In this document: piece after piece, positions 1-6,984 of the stretch
Layout: the number at the start of each line of letters is the position of its first letter
How positions within the stretch are numbered: the stretch's first letter is position 1
NCBI GenBank assembly: GCA_948471525.1
Contig: CAOKSY010000014.1
Span: 1-28,483, forward strand
DNA from: an uncultured Clostridia bacterium
Lineage (GTDB): Bacteria; Bacillota; Clostridia; Christensenellales; UBA3700
DNA length: 28,483 bases
Reading direction: 5' to 3'
Notes under the pieces: generated by a model
What the model was told of the DNA's origin: nothing
The model's input: only the letters and a program-made list of their open reading frames with translations
Databases searched by the model: none
Program-made: the position numbers and the translations under genes

Positions 1-100
1 TCTTTCGTTGAAACCCGTTGGTAGTGAAAAAAAGACTTAATTAAGTCAAAATATAGGCTTGTAAAAACTTGCCGAAACAATGTAGGTTATCTCTTTATGT

Positions 101-511
101 TTGATTTGCACAATGTTGTTATTGTTCGGTTTAACGGCTTGCGGCTCTACCACAGCAAAAATTTACGGAATACACGCTTGTGTCGAATTACCCGAAAACG
201 GCAATGTGTTTAGCTATACTCTTGCTGATGAAAATACACTTTTTGAAAACGATTATGTATTGCAATATGGGCAAACATATCATTTGTTGGTTGCATACAC
301 TGCGGGCGGGGGTAGTCAATACCCTGTTATGTCAGTTGATGCAATTAAATTATATTATGATGATAATGCTTTGGAAATCAATCAACCTATTGAAAACATA
401 GACGAAGTTATCTGTTATCAATTAACTTGTAAAGAGAGCATTGCTTATACCGCCGTTATAATAGAAGTTGACGGCGAATATTTCGACACCGTTATTATAA
501 GTGCGAAATAA
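101..511 (+). CDS. small putative lipoprotein, N-terminus probably disrupted
   Basis: The 136-residue product begins with a short hydrophobic stretch ending in a lipobox (LTAC-G, Cys14), followed by an extracytoplasmic domain of about 120 residues that I do not recognise. The frame can only start at TTG 101 or ATG 113, and either gives a signal peptide with no basic n-region. In the same frame an ATG at 80-82 is followed directly by TAG (83-85). If that TAG were a lysine codon, the protein would start MKVISLCLICTMLLLFG, a normal lipoprotein signal. A recent nonsense mutation is therefore likely, and this may be a pseudogene or may reinitiate. No clear ribosome site is visible. Bases 1-79 upstream hold only a 14-base palindrome (34-47) and a possible reading-frame end at 22-24. 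Base composition is AT-rich, as in the next gene. Confidence 0.55.
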   Translation: MICTMLLLFGLTACGSTTAKIYGIHACVELPENGNVFSYTLADENTLFENDYVLQYGQTYHLLVAYTAGGGSQYPVMSVDAIKLYYDDNALEINQPIENIDEVICYQLTCKESIAYTAVIIEVDGEYFDTVIISAK

Positions 512-514
512 AGC

Positions 515-539
515 AACAGAATAAAGCCGAGATTCTGTT
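515..539 (+). terminator. possible weak terminator hairpin after the lipoprotein gene
   Basis: AACAGAAT (515-522) pairs perfectly with ATTCTGTT (532-539) around a 9-base loop, three bases after the stop codon. The downstream bases are A-rich rather than a T-run, so intrinsic termination would be weak on the plus strand. Confidence 0.35.
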
Positions 540-611
540 AAAAAACTATGTCTTTTACCTTGCATTGCCTGCATAAATTTCAATTTAGCGGAGGTTTGCT
601 ATAATTTATTT

Positions 612-1166
612 ATGGATAAAGATTCGAGCAAAGCAGTAAGATGTTCCTTTATTGGTCATCGAACAGTAGAAAATAGTGAGCTGATTATTCCGCTCTTAAA
701 AGACAAAATAGTGGCTCTAATTGAACAAGAAGGAGTTAATACTTTTTTGTTCGGTAGCAGGAGTGCGTATGATGATCTTTGTCATAGTGTAGTTACTGAA
801 CTGCGTGAAGTATATCCGTTTATAAACCGTGTGGCTTACACTTGTAGAAGCGAAGCGGCAACTATGGAATATGAACGTGAAGATGATGAACGTGCTTTTA
901 GCAAACTAATGGGCAAGCAAATACATCTAAAAGGTTTTGAGTCGGAAGTTGAGTTTGCGAAAAAGTATGAGGCAGGTAGAGCTTCGTATATTGAAAGGAA
1001 TCAAGCTATGGTAGATGATAGTAACTATTGTATCTTCTATTATAATGACTCTTATTCGCCGCGTGGGGCAGGACGGAGTGGTACAAGAATAGCTTATGAT
1101 TATGCCAAAAGAGTTGAAAAAAGGAAGCAATCGCAATTAGTAGTGATAAACATATTCCCACAATAA
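612..1166 (+). CDS. SLOG-family (DUF1273/YpsA-like) nucleotide-binding-fold protein
   Basis: This 184-residue protein has the features of the SLOG/DUF1273 Rossmann-like family: an early FIGHR motif (13-17), GSRSAYDDL (48-56) in the glycine-rich loop region, RNQAMVDDSNYCIFYY (129-144) and SGTRIAYDYA (156-165). SLOG proteins are proposed to bind nucleotides or nucleotide-derived ligands and are common on mobile elements and in conflict systems; the ligand of this one is unknown. The ATG at 612 is the only sensible start. The nearest GGAGG (590-594) is 17 bases upstream, which is long for a ribosome site. A TATAAT (600-605) sits directly before the start, so a leaderless transcript is conceivable, although no -35 box is visible. 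The gene is AT-rich compared with the chromosomal genes and ends in a good terminator, consistent with acquisition by transfer. Confidence 0.8.
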   Translation: MDKDSSKAVRCSFIGHRTVENSELIIPLLKDKIVALIEQEGVNTFLFGSRSAYDDLCHSVVTELREVYPFINRVAYTCRSEAATMEYEREDDERAFSKLMGKQIHLKGFESEVEFAKKYEAGRASYIERNQAMVDDSNYCIFYYNDSYSPRGAGRSGTRIAYDYAKRVEKRKQSQLVVINIFPQ

Positions 1167-1184
1167 GGTAGTGCTGCAAGAAAA

Positions 1185-1335
1185 AGATACTATCTACCAC
1201 TGTGCCAAATCGTGTGCCAAAAAAAATGTTTGCTTAAAAAGAGTGCTGAAAAGCACTCTTTTTTGTGCCTTTTAAGGGCATATTTGAGGGTAATTGAAAG
1301 ATAGTATCTTACTTTGACGCGCTTAGATACTATCT
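1185..1335. repeat. cluster of 11-base repeats at the accessory-element boundary
   Basis: AGATACTATCT occurs at 1185-1195 and 1325-1335, and its exact reverse complement AGATAGTATCT at 1299-1309. The last two form an inverted pair 15 bases apart. Between the first copy and the inverted pair lies a direct repeat TGTGCCAA (1201-1208 and 1213-1220). Composition changes here from AT-rich on the left to the chromosomal style on the right, and the right-hand copy lies in the 5' end of a truncated frame. This is what a recombination (attachment) site at an element end would look like, but no recombinase gene is in the window. Confidence 0.6.
1236..1264 (+). terminator. intrinsic terminator after the SLOG gene
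   Basis: AGAGTGCT (1240-1247), a GAAA loop and AGCACTCT (1252-1259) form a perfect 8-base-pair stem, preceded by an A-run and followed by a T-run (1259-1264). It could act in both directions. Confidence 0.85.
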
Positions 1336-1438
1336 CTGCACAAAACCAAAAGCGGCGGAACTTCCCGCGCCGAAGACAGGCGAAATAGCCAAAGATAAAC
1401 TGAGACTTATCAAAAATCTTGCCAGACGAAGGATGTAG
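1298..1438 (+). pseudogene. 5'-truncated phage gene remnant
   Basis: An open frame with no start codon runs from 1298 to the stop at 1436-1438. From about 1340 it encodes a basic C-terminal tail (KPKAAELPAPKTGEIAKDKL, then RLIKNLARRRM) with codon use like the phage genes that follow. The upstream part is missing, and the frame runs into the repeat cluster. I read it as the tail of a phage gene cut off by insertion or deletion at the boundary; the family cannot be identified. Confidence 0.45.
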
Positions 1439-1452
1439 ATCGGGAGGGAAAA

Positions 1453-1722
1453 GTGAGAGAGGATGTAGAGAAAGCTATCGTCAGGAAGGCGCTCGGTTAC
1501 GAGGCGGAAGAGGTGGTGGAGGAATTCGACAGGGAAAACGAATTGATAAGGCGCAAGGTCACTACCAAGCACTATCCGCCCGATATGTCGGCGGTAAAGG
1601 TGATGGCAGAACTGAGAGTTGGCGAAGACGATATCGACCGACTGAGCGACGCCGAACTCGAAAAGTTGAAAACAAAATTGCTTTTGCAGTTGAAAGATAT
1701 GACAAAAGGAGATAAGAAATGA
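1453..1722 (+). CDS. small phage protein, terminase-small-subunit-like
   Basis: The 89-residue acidic, helical protein carries the segment KVTTKHYPPDMSAVKVMAEL (about 35-54), followed by a DAELEKLKTKLL helix. This matches my recollection of a short phage family (VTxKxxPPDxSA pattern) encoded just before large terminase and portal genes, usually called terminase small subunit-like or hypothetical. The GTG start is supported by GGGAGG at 1442-1447. The stop overlaps the next start by 4 bases. Function in DNA packaging is inferred from motif and position only. Confidence 0.6.
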   Translation: MREDVEKAIVRKALGYEAEEVVEEFDRENELIRRKVTTKHYPPDMSAVKVMAELRVGEDDIDRLSDAELEKLKTKLLLQLKDMTKGDKK

Positions 1723-1931
1723 AGATCATTATTCAAAGCGGAAAAGTCAGGTGCGACATAGGCAAATGCCCTAACGTAGCGCGATATTCGGTTGCGCCCG
1801 AAGGCGTATCGCCGAGCGGTTACGTCAATCTATGCGAGAGTTGCGCGGAGGAACTTTATTCGGCGCTGGGCAGATTGCTCGTGCCCAAGAGTCCCAAAAA
1901 TATGCTGGCAAAGAAGAGAGGAGAGATATGA
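1719..1931 (+). CDS. small zinc-ribbon-like phage protein
   Basis: This 70-residue protein has four cysteines in a CX4C (Cys12, Cys17) and CX2C (Cys39, Cys42) arrangement, which suggests one structural zinc site, followed by a basic tail. It starts inside the previous gene (ATGA overlap), and its own stop overlaps the portal start at 1928. The function is unknown. Confidence 0.65.
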   Translation: MKIIIQSGKVRCDIGKCPNVARYSVAPEGVSPSGYVNLCESCAEELYSALGRLLVPKSPKNMLAKKRGEI

Positions 1932-3298
1932 GAAGAGACACGCAGAAATTTGCTCAAGACCTTGTCAAAGAGGTGAGAGCGGATTATGAGTGCAGACGGG
2001 AAGAACGCAAGCCGTTGGAGTTGCAATGGCGGCTGAATATGAATTTTTATAACGGCAATCAGTATGCGGAGATCACTCCCGTCGGCGATATAGAGCAGTA
2101 CGGAAAACAGTACTTTTGGCAGGAGAGAGAAGTGTATAATCACATCGCTTCGATAGTGGAGGCGAGAATGTCAAAACTCAACAGGCTTAAGTGCGCCGTC
2201 AGCGTGCGGCCGTTCAGCAGCGACGATAAGGACGTATATGCGGCAAAGCTCTCCACGCAGATAATAAAAGCGCTGTGCGAAGAAAACAACCTGCCCGAAC
2301 TTCTCAACATCGCAAGCAGTTGGAGCGAAGTGACGGGAAGCTGTTTTTTCAAGACGGTATGGTCTGCCGATAAGGGAAGGATAATAGGCAAGTCCAAAAG
2401 CGGCGATCCGATAAGAGAGGGCGACGTGGAGATCACGGTTGTGCCGCCGTACGAGATATTTCCCGACAGCGTATGCGCGTCTTCTCTCGACGAATGTCAG
2501 AGCATAATACACGCAAAGGCGTATCACGTCGACGAAGTAAAGGATATCTGGGGAGTCGACGTGCGCGGCGAGGACGTCAACGTATTCTCGCTCGACAACG
2601 CGCAGATAGGCGGAGGATTGGGCTATGACGCAAGTCTTCCCAATATGATCGACAGCGTAGCGCACGATATGTGCGTAGTGATAGAGAAGTACGTAATGCC
2701 GACGTCGGATAAACCCAATGGGGAACTTATCGTCGTAGGCGCGGATAAGCTGCTGTACTACGGCGAGCTGCCTTACGTCAACGAGTTCAACGACGGAGAA
2801 AAGCGCAAGGAGATAAGCAGGCTGGGCGCGGAACTAAACGGAAAACTCGACGCGTACGATTCGCAGATAGACAAACTGCGCGTCGAAGAAAAGGCGGCGA
2901 TAGGCGAACTCGATCTATCCTACGCGCAGAAGATAAAGAGCGAGATAGACAGCCTGCTCAACAAGCGCGAGCAGGAGTTGAAAGCTATCGAGACGTACAA
3001 CAATACTCTCAGAGAAAAAGAAGCTAAATACATAAGAGAGCGGGCGCAGGCTATCGAAAATCAACTTGCGCAGAGGCTCAAAGACGAGCAGGAACTCAAA
3101 GAGATGGAAAACAAAAACGGCTATGCGGGCGAGAAATTGGACAACTATACCGAACGGTATAAGATAGCGTACGAATTCTATTCGGCTATGCCCAAGGACG
3201 TCGCCAAGCAGATGATACAAAACAACGCGTCTTTGCGCGCGTATCTCGGCAAGATGTTTTCAAAACTCTACGGGGATATACTCGCGAAGGAGGGCTGA
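1928..3298 (+). CDS. portal protein N-terminal half fused to an unrelated coiled coil (deletion chimera)
   Basis: The 456-residue product starts at ATG 1928, chosen because it overlaps the upstream stop and follows GAGGAGAG. Residues 1 to about 285 look like the N-terminal part of a P22-type portal protein: QWRLNMNFYNGNQY (33-46), NHIASIVEARMSKL (71-84), VVPPYEIFPDSV (171-182) and DKLLYYGELPYVN (273-285). In portal relatives I know, the PYVN-like segment is followed by a GxxGxRxxPF stretch and a further 200 or more residues. Here the text changes at residue 286 into a charged helical coiled coil (about 295-395) and a small helical C-terminus, more like the tail of another phage protein. The simplest reading is an in-frame deletion that removed the rest of the portal and the intervening genes. 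It is unlikely to work as a portal. Confidence 0.65.
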   Translation: MRRDTQKFAQDLVKEVRADYECRREERKPLELQWRLNMNFYNGNQYAEITPVGDIEQYGKQYFWQEREVYNHIASIVEARMSKLNRLKCAVSVRPFSSDDKDVYAAKLSTQIIKALCEENNLPELLNIASSWSEVTGSCFFKTVWSADKGRIIGKSKSGDPIREGDVEITVVPPYEIFPDSVCASSLDECQSIIHAKAYHVDEVKDIWGVDVRGEDVNVFSLDNAQIGGGLGYDASLPNMIDSVAHDMCVVIEKYVMPTSDKPNGELIVVGADKLLYYGELPYVNEFNDGEKRKEISRLGAELNGKLDAYDSQIDKLRVEEKAAIGELDLSYAQKIKSEIDSLLNKREQELKAIETYNNTLREKEAKYIRERAQAIENQLAQRLKDEQELKEMENKNGYAGEKLDNYTERYKIAYEFYSAMPKDVAKQMIQNNASLRAYLGKMFSKLYGDILAKEG

Positions 3299-3546
3299 TG
3301 TGGGATAAGATCATACAGGCGGCTACGGACAACGGACTGTGGGCAATGCTGTTTTGCGCGCTGTTGGTATTCGAGTTGAAAGACAGCCGAGCGCGCGAGG
3401 CTAAGTATCAGGGGACTATAGCAAAACTTTCGCAGGATCTGGGATATATGAATTCTATCGACAGGAGAATAGAAAAGATACACAGTCGCATGCGCGAGTA
3501 TATGGAAAGCAACGCCGTCTGCGAGATGGCTAAGGAGGAAGCATGA
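3298..3546 (+). CDS. BhlA/UviB-like holin or holin-associated membrane protein
   Basis: The 82-residue protein has one N-terminal membrane segment (about 12-27, GLWAMLFCALLVFEL) followed by a charged amphipathic helix starting KDSRAREAKYQ and a heptad-like stretch. This is the layout of the BhlA/UviB family (bacteriocin-secretion or holin-like proteins), which sits near phage lysis genes. The start overlaps the portal-chimera stop (TGATG) and the stop overlaps the next start. No endolysin is found nearby, so a lysis role is inferred from family and neighbours. Confidence 0.65.
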   Translation: MWDKIIQAATDNGLWAMLFCALLVFELKDSRAREAKYQGTIAKLSQDLGYMNSIDRRIEKIHSRMREYMESNAVCEMAKEEA

Positions 3547-3830
3547 AGGAGAGATTGAAGAGTTATGAATTCTGGGTGTCTCTTGCAAGCGCGGCAATGG
3601 TCTTTTTGCAGACGCTCAGTCTCAAGATAGACGTGCCTCATCTGACGGAGATCACTGCCGCGTTTTTGAGCGCGTTGTGCGTGGCGGGAGTGTTGAAGAA
3701 AAAGAAGCCGATCGCTATGCAGGAAGATAAGCCCGCGGAAAGCTCCGATGAGCGGACGGACGACGGCGCTGAAAAAACTTCGGATAACGGCGGAGAAGAT
3801 AAAGAAGATAATAATCGCGGTCAGAAGTAA
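3543..3830 (+). CDS. phage holin-like membrane protein with acidic tail
   Basis: This 95-residue protein has an N-terminal SYEFWVSLASAAMVFLQ segment and a second hydrophobic segment (about 37-52) ending in a KKKK cluster. The two membrane spans with a basic end are typical of phiLC3/phage_holin_1-type holins. The last 35 residues are a hydrophilic acidic tail rich in Asp and Glu. The start is coupled to the upstream gene by an ATGA overlap, with AAGGAGG just before it. It is the last gene of the prophage remnant. Confidence 0.65.
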   Translation: MKERLKSYEFWVSLASAAMVFLQTLSLKIDVPHLTEITAAFLSALCVAGVLKKKKPIAMQEDKPAESSDERTDDGAEKTSDNGGEDKEDNNRGQK

Positions 3831-3889
3831 GAGTATATAAACTATGAATTTATAAAAATTTAAAGCATTATACAACTGTCAATATAAAA

Positions 3890-3918
3890 ATATCCTCGCA
3901 GGCGCGAGGGTATTTTTT
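3890..3918 (+). terminator. intrinsic terminator ending the prophage remnant
   Basis: ATATCCTCGC (3890-3899) pairs with GCGAGGGTAT (3904-3913) with a single G-U pair and a 4-base loop, followed by six T residues (3913-3918). Confidence 0.85.
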
Positions 3919-4008
3919 GTGCTAAACTGCGATATGGGACGTCAAAATTTTTTGTCGAAATTAAGGCGAAAAAGGCAAATTTTTTCATTTGAATGCATAA
4001 TATAGAAT

Positions 4009-5364
4009 ATGTTAAATTTCAGCAGGATTCATTTTATAGGTATAGGCGGTATAAGTATGTCCGCGCTTGCGATGCTTGCCAGCGAATCGGGCGTTTGGGT
4101 AAGCGGATCTGACAGAAGCGACAGCGAAATTTTGAGAAAACTCAAAGATTACGGCATCAATGCTTACGTCGGCAGTAATAACAGTATAGTCGCAAAGAGC
4201 GAGCTTGTAGTATATTCGTCTGCGATATCGGACGGGGACGCAGAACTCAAGTTTGCACGCAACAACAAGATAAGGTGCATGGAACGCAAGGCGTTTCTCG
4301 CGCTTGCGGCGTCGCAGTGCAAGAGCACGATAGCGATAGCCGGCAGTCACGGAAAGACGACGGCGACGGCTATGCTTTGCCACGTCGCAGAGCGCATACC
4401 GCTTGCTTTCAAAGGACATATAGGCGGTCTTATACACGGTGCCGGGAGCAACTATATAGATACAGGCAGCGACTATTTTATCACCGAGGCGTGCGAATAT
4501 CAACGCAGTTTTCTCGCTCTTTCTCCCGATATAGGAGTAGTGCTCAACAGCGATTACGATCATCCGGATACATATCCCGACGAGCAAAGTATGTACGATG
4601 CATTCAGACAGTTTGTAGAGCAATCTCGCGTAGCCGTAGTAGAAGAGGAATCATATCGCAGGCTGGAACTGTCAAAAGTCGCCGACGCGCGAGATAAGAT
4701 ATACACGTTCGGATTCGGTGATATGTGCGACTTCAGAGCTGTGAACTTGACCCAACAGGACGGCAAGTTTACGTTCGACGTATTTTACGAAGGAGGAAAA
4801 CTGCACAATATCGCGCTGTCGCTGTATGGCAAACACAACGTGCTTAACGCGCTTGCGGTTTTCGCCGCGGGATATCTGCTTTGGTTGGAAGTAAAGGAAG
4901 TTGCGAGATATATAGAGACGTTCGAGGGAGTGGAGAGACGCTTCTGCGAGTGCGGTAAGACGGAGAGCGGAGCAAAAGTCATAGTCGATTACGCCCATCA
5001 TCCCAATGAGATCTCGGCTACTATAGATACTGTCAGACTTATGACAAAGGGCAGAATAATAGTAGTATTCGAGCCGCATACGTATTCGCGTACCAAGGCG
5101 TTGTTGAAAGAGTTCGGCGAATGTTTCTATTGGGCGGACGAACTAATAATACTGCCGACGTATTCGGCGAGAGAAGGCAGTGAGATGGGGCTGGACGGCA
5201 GCGCGCTTTCGAGTTATATCAACTCAAAGGGCGGCGGCGCGGTATATATGGACGACTACCGGAAAGCTTGCGAATATATCCAATATGACGCAAAGGAAAA
5301 AGACGTCGTACTTGTGTTGGGCGCGGGCAGCGTAAATACGCTCGGGGCGATGCTTACGCAGTGA
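4009..5364 (+). CDS. murC: UDP-N-acetylmuramate--L-alanine ligase
   Basis: MurC adds L-alanine to UDP-N-acetylmuramic acid with ATP hydrolysis, the first peptide-forming step of cytoplasmic peptidoglycan precursor synthesis. The 451-residue length is normal. Visible motifs are the UDP-binding FIGIGGISMS (9-18), the ATP loop GSHGKTT (112-118), ITEACEYQRSFL (158-169) with the Mur-ligase glutamate, VDYAHHPNEI (about 327-336) and FEPHTYSRTK. The usual GAGD near the C-terminus is GAGS here. The start must be at or before ATG 4009 to keep the nucleotide-binding strand, yet no Shine-Dalgarno sequence precedes it. CATAAT (3996-4001) and TATAGA (4001-4006) lie immediately upstream, so a very short or absent leader is possible. 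The gene stands alone between two terminators. Confidence 0.95.
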   Translation: MLNFSRIHFIGIGGISMSALAMLASESGVWVSGSDRSDSEILRKLKDYGINAYVGSNNSIVAKSELVVYSSAISDGDAELKFARNNKIRCMERKAFLALAASQCKSTIAIAGSHGKTTATAMLCHVAERIPLAFKGHIGGLIHGAGSNYIDTGSDYFITEACEYQRSFLALSPDIGVVLNSDYDHPDTYPDEQSMYDAFRQFVEQSRVAVVEEESYRRLELSKVADARDKIYTFGFGDMCDFRAVNLTQQDGKFTFDVFYEGGKLHNIALSLYGKHNVLNALAVFAAGYLLWLEVKEVARYIETFEGVERRFCECGKTESGAKVIVDYAHHPNEISATIDTVRLMTKGRIIVVFEPHTYSRTKALLKEFGECFYWADELIILPTYSAREGSEMGLDGSALSSYINSKGGGAVYMDDYRKACEYIQYDAKEKDVVLVLGAGSVNTLGAMLTQ

Positions 5365-5419
5365 AATAAACAATGTGTTAAAAGTAGTTATTTCGGGAGT
5401 AGTCGAGAAAAAACGGAAT

Positions 5420-5447
5420 AGATTTCTCCATTACAGTCGAAATGACG
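5420..5447 (-). repeat. dispersed 28-base repeat, copy A
   Basis: Read on the minus strand this is CGTCATTTCGACTGTAATGG followed by AGAAATCT. It matches the copies at 27756-27783 and 28352-28379 over the whole 28 bases, with substitutions only. Related fragments (GTAGTCGAGA near 5398, AGGTCGAGAC near 5452, CAGTCGAGAT near 5473) lie around it. The rest of the 230-base gap after murC holds no gene that I can see, apart from the terminator at 5544. Confidence 0.7.
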
Positions 5448-5543
5448 TTTAAGGTCGAGACGGCGGAATGGGCAGTCGAGATTAAAAAATAACGAGATTA
5501 TAAATAGACATATTTGAAAAGACAATATAATTATTTGACAAAT

Positions 5544-5574
5544 AAAAAACGAACTCGGATCCGGGTTCGTTTTT
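5544..5574. terminator. bidirectional terminator between murC and the convergent gene
   Basis: AACGAACTCGGA (5549-5560) pairs with TCCGGGTTCGTT (5561-5572) with one wobble pair. A-run on the left and T-run on the right let it serve both murC (plus) and the dehydrogenase-like gene (minus). Confidence 0.85.
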
Positions 5575-5594
5575 GAATTTACGATATTTAAATT

Positions 5595-6569
5595 TTAGCA
5601 CTTAAAGACAGTCTTAAGATAGTTGGGACTTTTTGAAAGTTCGGCAAATACGTTCTGCGCTTCGGTAATGTCCACTTCGCGTTCTATCAAAGAGTTCACC
5701 TTTACCGTGCCTGTAGCCAACATATTTATCGCAGTTTCTATTTCGCCGTAACCGTCGCTTATGCCGTATACGGTAAGACCGTTTTTGACGATAGGGGAGA
5801 AGTCGCCCTTTAGTTTTTCTTTGGACGTGTTATATCCCACAAGCGCGATCTTGCCTTGGGGACGGAGATAGCCCAACATCTCTCCGACTTCGCCGCATAT
5901 ATCGCTGGCTACGATAAGAAAGTCGATAAGTTTGCCGGTAGTGATCTCTCTCAATTTAATAGCTACGTCTTCTTCCGTATAATTTATACAGAAATACGCG
6001 CCCAAATCCTGAGCGATAGACAGTCTGGATTCGTCGCTGTCTACCATTATAGGTATAGCCTGATAATATATGCACAACTGTGCAATGATCAAATTGACGG
6101 AAGTACAGCCGTAAAGCATAACGTACTTGGTCTTTTCGATGTCCATTTTTTCTATTACGTTTATAGCGATCGCTATATCCTCGATAAAGGTAAACGCCGT
6201 ATCGTCGATGCCTGTGGGCAGAGTATAGACGTTGTGAAGGGGAGCGTATACGTAATCGGCGAGATAGCCGTCGTTTTTAAGTCCGTTGATCTGATACTTG
6301 CCGTTCTCCAATCTGGTATATGGGGAGAGCATAACTCGCTGACCTTTTCTTAGGGTGATGTCGTCGCTTTCGCTGACAAGACCGACCGCGACTCTGGTCG
6401 GACAGAGCGGAAGAACCGCGTTTTTCATCTTTCCCGTAAAGGCTGCGACGTCGCTTGGGCATACGCCCGCGCGAGTTATTTTGATTTTTGCAAAATCTTT
6501 CAAGCTGTAAGAGCTTTCATCCGTAACCGGTTGAATAGTATTATTCTTTATTATTTTGTAAGATTGCAT
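5595..6569 (-). CDS. MDR-superfamily dehydrogenase-like protein lacking zinc ligands
   Basis: The 324-residue product has the layout of a zinc-type alcohol/polyol dehydrogenase: an N-terminal GroES-like half with AGVCPSDVAAF (Cys37), the FIEDIAIAINVIE helix (128-140) that matches the TLIEPLA region, and a C-terminal Rossmann half. Key sites are altered. The GHE motif is replaced by RVAVGLVSE (59-67), there is no structural four-cysteine cluster around residues 85-105, and the glycine-rich nucleotide loop reads YGCTSVNLIIAQ (153-164). It may be a non-zinc or non-catalytic member; I cannot assign a substrate. The start at 6569 is supported by AGAGGA on the minus strand; longer starts would run into the promoter at 6625-6653. 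It is monocistronic. Confidence 0.7.
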   Translation of the reverse strand: MQSYKIIKNNTIQPVTDESSYSLKDFAKIKITRAGVCPSDVAAFTGKMKNAVLPLCPTRVAVGLVSESDDITLRKGQRVMLSPYTRLENGKYQINGLKNDGYLADYVYAPLHNVYTLPTGIDDTAFTFIEDIAIAINVIEKMDIEKTKYVMLYGCTSVNLIIAQLCIYYQAIPIMVDSDESRLSIAQDLGAYFCINYTEEDVAIKLREITTGKLIDFLIVASDICGEVGEMLGYLRPQGKIALVGYNTSKEKLKGDFSPIVKNGLTVYGISDGYGEIETAINMLATGTVKVNSLIEREVDITEAQNVFAELSKSPNYLKTVFKC

Positions 6570-6624
6570 AATTTCCTCTGTCATCCCGTCTCGAAAAAGG
6601 TTATCCGCGACACCGATTAAGTGA

Positions 6625-6653
6625 ATTATAACACAATTCGCCGTCGTTGGCAA
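6625..6653 (-). promoter_or_regulatory. sigma-A promoter of the dehydrogenase-like gene
   Basis: Minus strand: TTGCCA (6653-6648), a 17-base spacer, then a perfect TATAAT (6630-6625). The start codon is about 55 bases downstream. Confidence 0.85.
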
Positions 6654-6920
6654 GTGGGGAATATAATTTCTATTAAAAAACCGCCATATTTAATCTAATC
6701 GCCCCATATCCGATAAATGTTTGCGACAAACGTATATAATTCGACAAAAATCAAACAAAAGCGATAAAAATTTGACGAAAAATCTATTTGAGAAAAACTT
6801 TTGCGACAGTTGTAAACAAAAAAAATCGCTGAAATTCGAGCGTATTCGCGCCGGTATATACGCGATAGAGCGGTAATTGTGAAAATTGTGATATTTTTGA
6901 TAAATAGTCATAAAATCCGC
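6654..6920. other. AT-rich intergenic region, no gene seen
   Basis: These 267 bases between two divergent promoters contain no convincing reading frame with a ribosome site. A small stem, GTTT-GCGAC-AAAC near 6719-6731, is the only local structure noted. Confidence 0.5.
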
Positions 6921-6949
6921 TTGACTTATAAGAATAATACAGGTATAAT
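6921..6949 (+). promoter_or_regulatory. sigma-A promoter of rpmE
   Basis: TTGACT (6921-6926), a 17-base spacer and a perfect TATAAT (6944-6949). The transcript would start near 6956, about 29 bases before the rpmE start. Confidence 0.9.
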
Positions 6950-6984
6950 CTATGAGTAAATATTTGCAAAGGTGAGGTGATAAT

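Larger units (their letters stand above)
1339..3830 (+). mobile_element. internally deleted prophage remnant
   Basis: A compact run of plus-strand genes, each overlapping the next by a few bases: terminase-associated small protein, zinc-ribbon protein, chimeric portal protein, BhlA/UviB-like holin, second holin-like protein. The order is that of a phage late region, but large terminase, protease, capsid, tail and lysin genes are all missing. The portal protein itself appears to be a deletion fusion. Codon use is close to that of the chromosome, unlike the AT-rich DNA to the left, so the two accessory layers probably have different origins. A terminator at 3890-3918 closes the region before murC. 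Confidence 0.7.

Noticed and set aside
34..47. 14-base perfect palindrome considered as an operator or terminator
   Set aside because: It has no loop and no T-run, is AT-rich, and has no obvious promoter beside it. Too little context at the window edge.
6570..6653. Longer N-terminus for the dehydrogenase-like gene
   Set aside because: The extension overlaps a near-perfect promoter (6625-6653), while ATG at 6569 has a ribosome site.
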